From NCBI RefSeq assembly GCF_007830545.1, contig NZ_VLLF01000001.1:981626-1045625 (forward strand): a DNA stretch of 64,000 nt, given 5' to 3'. The DNA comes from Roseibium hamelinense. GTDB taxonomy: Bacteria > Pseudomonadota > Alphaproteobacteria > Rhizobiales > Stappiaceae. The first letter of the stretch is position 1. Each line of letters begins with the position of its first letter. This document shows positions 60,231 to 64,000 of the stretch, piece after piece. The notes under the pieces were generated by a model that searched no databases, was not told the origin of the DNA, and worked only from the letters and a program-made list of their open reading frames with translations. Position numbers and translations under genes: made by a program.

Positions 60231-61601
60231 TTGAACAGCTGGACACCGGCTCTCGACCCGAAGGAAAAACCGATCTATCTGGCCATCGTCTCGGCAATCG
60301 AGAGCGACCTGGGATCTGGCCGCCTCCGGCCGGGTGCGCAGCTCCCCCCGCAACGCAAACTGGCCGACATTCTTGACGTGGACTTTACCACAGTCAGCCG
60401 CGCCTATGCCGAGGGCCGCCGACGCGGGCTTCTAGAAGCGGTCGTCGGCAGAGGAACTTTTGTCAAAGGAGCAAACAGGCCTGCCGGCACTGCATCCCCG
60501 CGAGACATGAGCATGAACCAGCCTCCGGTCCCGACGGATCCGCAGCTCGGCACACGCATCGCCGAGTCCTTCCAGATGGTTGCGTCGAGCCAAAATCTTG
60601 AGGACCTGATGCGCTATCAAATACCCGGCGGATCCGACGAAGATCGCGAAGCAGGTGCCGCCTGGCTCTCTGCACGCCTGCCGGACGTCGAAACTGACAA
60701 GCTGATGCTTTTTCCCGGCACGCAAAGCGCCCTGTCCTCCATCATCGGAACCCTTGTCCCGGCAGGACAAACGCTTGCCGCGGAAGCACTGTGCTATCCA
60801 GGTGTCAAGGCGATTGCTGCGCAAACCGGCTTCAAGATATCAGGAATTGAAATGGACTGTGACGGCGTTCTGCCGGAGGCTTTTGCACGGATTTGTACTC
60901 AGCAAAAGCCGGCGGCCCTTTATCTGAACCCGACGCTCCACAACCCAACAACGGCCACACTGGCACTCGGCCGCCGGCTGGCACTGATCGAGATTGCCCG
61001 CAAGTATGATGTGCCGATTGTGGAAGATGATGCCTATGGCTGTCTCTGCGGCCAGGGCCTACCGCCGTTGGCCGCCCTTGCGCCGGACATCACCTATCAT
61101 GTGTCGGGGCTCTCGAAGGGGGTGTCGCCGGCCCTGCGTGTTGCTTATGCCATCGCGCCGGACCGCCGCGCATTGAACCGGCTTGTTTTCGCCGCTAGAT
61201 CGGGCGGCGGCATGATGCCTCCACTGTCATCTGCCCTCGCAACACATTGGATTTCAACCGGTCTGGCCGCTGATATCAATGCGAGCATAAGGCATGAGAC
61301 CCGGGCCCGGGCCGAAATTGCAAGTGCTTGTCTTGAGCCGGCCCTGCTTCAAAGCACGCCGGATGCGTTTCATGCGTATCTGCATTTGCCGCAAGGCTGG
61401 ACACGCGGCGAATTCGTCGCCCGTCTGCATGGCACCGGCATTCATCCGGTTCCCAGCGATGCCTTTGCTCTGACGCAGCCGCCGGAAACCGTGCGCCTCA
61501 GCCTTGGCACACCAGCCACGAGAGATGACCTGGCCCGCGGCCTGACCCGCATTGGCGACCTGCTTTCAGCCTCGCCTGCCATGGGTGCCATGATTGTTTA
61601 A
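60231..61601 (+). CDS. MocR-type regulator (GntR helix-turn-helix fused to aminotransferase fold)
   Basis: A 456-aa protein with an N-terminal GntR winged helix (PIYLAIVSAIESDLGSGRLR, PQRKLADILDVDFTTVSRAY) and a C-terminal fold-I aminotransferase domain. The latter has PLP contacts YLNPTLHNPTTATL, VEDDAYGCL and the Schiff-base lysine in SGLSKGVSPALRVAYAI. MocR proteins sense PLP-linked amino compounds and usually control an adjacent gene. The start is a TTG at 60231 with GGAG eight bases upstream. The next gene downstream (DUF983) lies 144 bases away, and the divergent neighbour is cysQ. Confidence 0.92.
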   Translation: MNSWTPALDPKEKPIYLAIVSAIESDLGSGRLRPGAQLPPQRKLADILDVDFTTVSRAYAEGRRRGLLEAVVGRGTFVKGANRPAGTASPRDMSMNQPPVPTDPQLGTRIAESFQMVASSQNLEDLMRYQIPGGSDEDREAGAAWLSARLPDVETDKLMLFPGTQSALSSIIGTLVPAGQTLAAEALCYPGVKAIAAQTGFKISGIEMDCDGVLPEAFARICTQQKPAALYLNPTLHNPTTATLALGRRLALIEIARKYDVPIVEDDAYGCLCGQGLPPLAALAPDITYHVSGLSKGVSPALRVAYAIAPDRRALNRLVFAARSGGGMMPPLSSALATHWISTGLAADINASIRHETRARAEIASACLEPALLQSTPDAFHAYLHLPQGWTRGEFVARLHGTGIHPVPSDAFALTQPPETVRLSLGTPATRDDLARGLTRIGDLLSASPAMGAMIV

Positions 61602-61745
61602 TCATGCCACCGGGACAGAATGACGCAATCATACATTCAATTTTTTATTGATTGCATTCAATATTACCTGCATTCTCACCTCAACACAGCACGGGAACTG
61701 CATCCGCACGGTGGATCAGGCCCCCAAAGTTGGCAGGCGCATGGC

Positions 61746-62168
61746 ATGACCGAAACCCGTTACCCGAAGATCCCGCCGTATAAGACCGGCCCGTTTGGCA
61801 AGTGCCCACGGTGCGGCCAAGGCCATATGTTCAAGGGTTTCCTGACCATTCGGGACAAATGCGACGTCTGCGATCTGGACTACTCTTTCGCAGATCCTGC
61901 CGATGGCCCGGCCTTCTTTGTGATCTGCTTTGGCTGCGTGCCCAGCGTTGCCCTCGCGATCTGGATCGAAATTGCCTACACCGCACCGTATTGGGTGCAC
62001 TTGTTCACCAGCCTGCCCTTCTTGTTGCTGACCTGCATTCCCCCGCTCCGCCCGCTGAAAGGATGGCTGGTCGCAAGTGAGTTTTTCTACAAGGCCGGCG
62101 AAGGCCGCCTGGCCAACCCGCAATCTCCTGCTGGAGAGCCCGGGCGGCCGGTGAAAGAGACAGGATAA
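61746..62168 (+). CDS. DUF983 family membrane protein
   Basis: A 140-aa protein with an N-terminal zinc ribbon (GKCPRCGQGHMFKG then DKCDVCDLDYS), two membrane helices (AFFVICFGCVPSVALAIWI; LFTSLPFLLLTCIPPL) and a Pro/Gly-rich tail. This is the DUF983 pattern common in alphaproteobacteria. The function is unknown. The ATG at 61746 is used because upstream in-frame sequence is AT-rich and unlike coding DNA. Confidence 0.88.
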   Translation: MTETRYPKIPPYKTGPFGKCPRCGQGHMFKGFLTIRDKCDVCDLDYSFADPADGPAFFVICFGCVPSVALAIWIEIAYTAPYWVHLFTSLPFLLLTCIPPLRPLKGWLVASEFFYKAGEGRLANPQSPAGEPGRPVKETG

Positions 62169-62201
62169 AGCAGCCCCAAACTCCGGCTTTATCCTTAAGA
62201 G

Positions 62202-62236
62202 AGCCAGGGCCAGCCACCGGCCCTGGCTTTTTTTTT
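62202..62236 (+). terminator. Rho-independent terminator
   Basis: Perfect 10-bp stem AGCCAGGGCC / GGCCCTGGCT with a seven-base loop and nine T residues, 33 bases past the DUF983 stop codon. Confidence 0.95.
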
Positions 62237-62396
62237 GCAATCGGGACCTGCAGGGGCGGGACACGCCCAATTATTTTTCCAGTTTTTACCTCCTTCCTTG
62301 TAAAAAACACGGATATACCGGGCCTTGCCCATTCAGAGACTGTCAATAGCTATGGTATAGTGTAGTCAGGCTGATCCAGCGCTAGGGGGATATCCA

Positions 62397-62885
62397 ATGC
62401 AGGATGCAGACGCTCAAAACCCGCTTCACACAGACGAAGAAGCTGATACACAGCTTCCGCGGCAACACCGTGCGCGTGTGCTGAAGAAGGCAAAGGTTCT
62501 CTTCAAGGACGGGTTACGGAGCGTGCCGTGTGTTGTACGCAACATCTCGGAAGGTGGAGCGCAGATTCATTTCGAGCAACCCTATCTGATCCCAACGCAA
62601 TTCGAGCTTCGCATTGAGCTTGAGGGCTTTGAGGTAACGTGCGAGCGGCGCTGGGAAGACGGCCTGGTCTGCGGCGTGCAGTTCGTGTCCGAAAAGCGCC
62701 ATATTGCAACGGAACGCAAGCAAGTGCTGCAGACATCCGAGCAGGCCCTGCCAACACGCGCGGTCGCGGCGGATGTCGACGATCTGGCAGCGAAAACCTC
62801 CACGGCCGGTGAGAACCGCGCCATTCCGGCCAGCATTTCTCCGGTACGTCATGCGCGCCAACGCGGTTTCGGCAAGCGCCGCTGA
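62397..62885 (+). CDS. PilZ-domain protein
   Basis: A 162-aa protein with the PilZ core in residues about 22-105: basic RQHRARVLKKAKVLF, the N-I-S-E-G-G-A box (D/NxSxxG), and strands LRIELEGFEVTCERRW and VCGVQFVS. The RxxxR portion is RQHRARV, so c-di-GMP binding is plausible though the spacing is not canonical. A disordered tail follows. AGGGGGA precedes the ATG. It lies upstream of a LamG surface protein, so a c-di-GMP link to adhesion is possible but speculative. Confidence 0.85.
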   Translation: MQDADAQNPLHTDEEADTQLPRQHRARVLKKAKVLFKDGLRSVPCVVRNISEGGAQIHFEQPYLIPTQFELRIELEGFEVTCERRWEDGLVCGVQFVSEKRHIATERKQVLQTSEQALPTRAVAADVDDLAAKTSTAGENRAIPASISPVRHARQRGFGKRR

Positions 62886-63341
62886 GCACACGCCTTCCGG
62901 TTGGAAGGCTGCGGACGCATAGACGGCGTTCTCGCATTAAAAACGCTGAGCCCAAGACAAGGGCGCGGTTGTTATTGTGAAATTTTCATGACCGAGGTTT
63001 TCCGGCCCACAACCCTAGCCTGTAATCATCCTTGCGCGGACCTTGCCCGCATGACAGGAATGCGGTGTATTTTGCCGCGACATCAAATAATCCAATTAAT
63101 ACAAAAGGTCACAAGACGAGAATAATTGAGATTTTTAATAAATATCGAGCTTCTGGAGTGCACCAAGATATATTTAAATTTTCGCTTTGTTTTGGTCTAA
63201 TTCTCCCTTTTTTTTCGACATTATTTCGTAATTTCATTCATCTCCAAGCAACAAGAAAACAAACACTATCGCGTCGGCGGGCACCTCGCGGGGGATTGAT
63301 TGCACACATGTGCGCTTTGTTGCTGACTGGAGGAATGGGCA
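62886..63341. other. Long AT-rich upstream region
   Basis: About 455 bases with no supported gene; 63080-63260 is markedly AT-rich and probably contains the promoter and upstream control of the LamG-protein gene. A 168-codon plus-strand frame overlapping the real LamG frame is a shadow. Confidence 0.5.
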
Positions 63342-64000
63342 GTGCAAACAATTTCAGGATTAGCACCGGTTTATACACTCGCGGGCGATCACGGCCTTTC
63401 AGGAGAGAAAGGCGATTACATTCAAACGGAGCACAGCGCGGCTCTCGCTTTGGCTGCGGGCACGATTGCCCTGACCTTCACCGCCGACACCGTGGAGGGC
63501 CGCCAGGGGCTGTTTTCAAAGGACGGACGCGGTTATGACGAGGGCGGGCACCTGACCGCCTGGATCAAGAATGGCGAGCTGCTCATCCGCCAGCAGTCGG
63601 ACGACAAAAGCGAGCATCTCAAGGTCAAGGACATCGACCTGAAGGCCGGCACCACCTATCACCTGGCCGTCTCCTTCGGGCAGGACGGCCTGCAGGTCTA
63701 CCTCAACGGCCAGCTCGTGGCGGCTGAACCCGAGTTCAAGCAGGGCCTTGAGCTCAACGACCGCGCCTTCGTCGTCGGCGCCTCCGGCTCCCACCGCTCC
63801 GAGGACGGCCAAAACGCCAGGAACACCTTCGAGGGCACGATTTCAGACGTCATGGTGTTCGACAGCCAGCTGTCCACGGACGGCATGGCCGGTCTTGCCG
63901 GCGCCGCCGACCCAGCCTTTGGCGCGGCCGCAGCCGCCGCGGCCGTCCAGGCCGATCTCATGCCCGCCTTCCAGCAGCTCCACCACGGCTCCGACGAGAT
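63342..64000 (+). CDS. LamG/concanavalin-fold protein, 5' part (cut by window end)
   Basis: GTG at 63342 is preceded by GGAGG eight bases upstream, and the frame stays open to the window end (219 codons). It begins VQTISGLAPVYTLAGDHGLS. It then shows a LamG-like jellyroll: LTFTADTVEGRQGLFSKDG, HLTAWIKNGELLIRQQ, TTYHLAVSFGQDGLQVYLNG, FVVGASGS and FEGTISDVMVFDSQL. An Ala-rich linker (AAAAAAAVQADLMPAF) follows. In marine alphaproteobacteria such domains often precede cadherin or RTX repeats in large type I-secreted adhesins. No signal peptide is present, which fits that. After the first 40 or so codons, codon use becomes strongly G/C-ending. Confidence 0.8.
   Translation, partial: MQTISGLAPVYTLAGDHGLSGEKGDYIQTEHSAALALAAGTIALTFTADTVEGRQGLFSKDGRGYDEGGHLTAWIKNGELLIRQQSDDKSEHLKVKDIDLKAGTTYHLAVSFGQDGLQVYLNGQLVAAEPEFKQGLELNDRAFVVGASGSHRSEDGQNARNTFEGTISDVMVFDSQLSTDGMAGLAGAADPAFGAAAAAAAVQADLMPAFQQLHHGSDE

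Overview
The window looks like chromosomal DNA of a marine alphaproteobacterium, most likely in or near the Stappiaceae (Roseibium/Labrenzia type). This is inferred from gene content: alphaproteobacterial homospermidine synthase plus a eukaryotic-type ornithine decarboxylase, a cysNC fusion, calcium-binding RTX and LamG proteins, and several secreted-effector-like proteins. I had no database search. I saw no rRNA, tRNA, CRISPR array, insertion sequence or phage genes.

Layout. 0.3-7.7 kb: an effector-like protein ending in a CaaX-type tail, an Stf0 sulfotransferase, an EamA permease, a large RTX protein, then two tandem paralogues and a leader-only remnant that share an identical 5' block. 7.7-11.8 kb: polyamine genes (hss, GNAT, odc) with a structured leader upstream of odc. 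12.1-13.8 kb: a second effector-like protein. 14-18 kb: a tiny membrane peptide, a HAD-fold protein without catalytic aspartates, an SDR, two small membrane proteins and a two-repeat protein. 18-21.4 kb: an exported EF-hand protein divergent from an OmpR-type two-component system, with a tandem 10-bp repeat between them. 22-25.8 kb: an operon for an exported sulfatase, a HAD phosphatase and an exported formylglycine-generating enzyme.

26.2-36.4 kb: two more effector-like proteins flank small metabolic genes and a compact cassette of MFS transporter, 65-aa peptide, strong hairpin, and a PP-loop ATPase with a ThiS/MoaD-like N-terminus. The cassette looks like an uncharacterised peptide-modification system and is the best candidate for something new. 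36.6-50.5 kb: a soluble PAS-PAS chemoreceptor, a 58-aa gene under an operator-bearing promoter, malate synthase G, transporters, an MscS channel, the two halves of MnmC as separate divergent genes, and a stand-alone GIY-YIG protein. 50.6-62 kb: nucleotide-sugar genes next to cysQ-cysD-cysNC (PAPS supply), a MocR regulator and a DUF983 protein. 62.4 kb to the end: a PilZ protein and the start of a LamG-domain surface protein cut by the window edge.

Themes that connect the genes. Sulfate-ester chemistry appears three times: PAPS synthesis, an Stf0 sulfotransferase, and an exported sulfatase with its activating enzyme. Host interaction is suggested by proteins with disordered Ser/Asn/Pro-rich N-termini, a CaaX tail, an NLS-like cluster and coiled coils. 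Some of these genes are visibly AT-richer than the housekeeping genes around them. No secretion apparatus lies in the window, so the effector label is inference.
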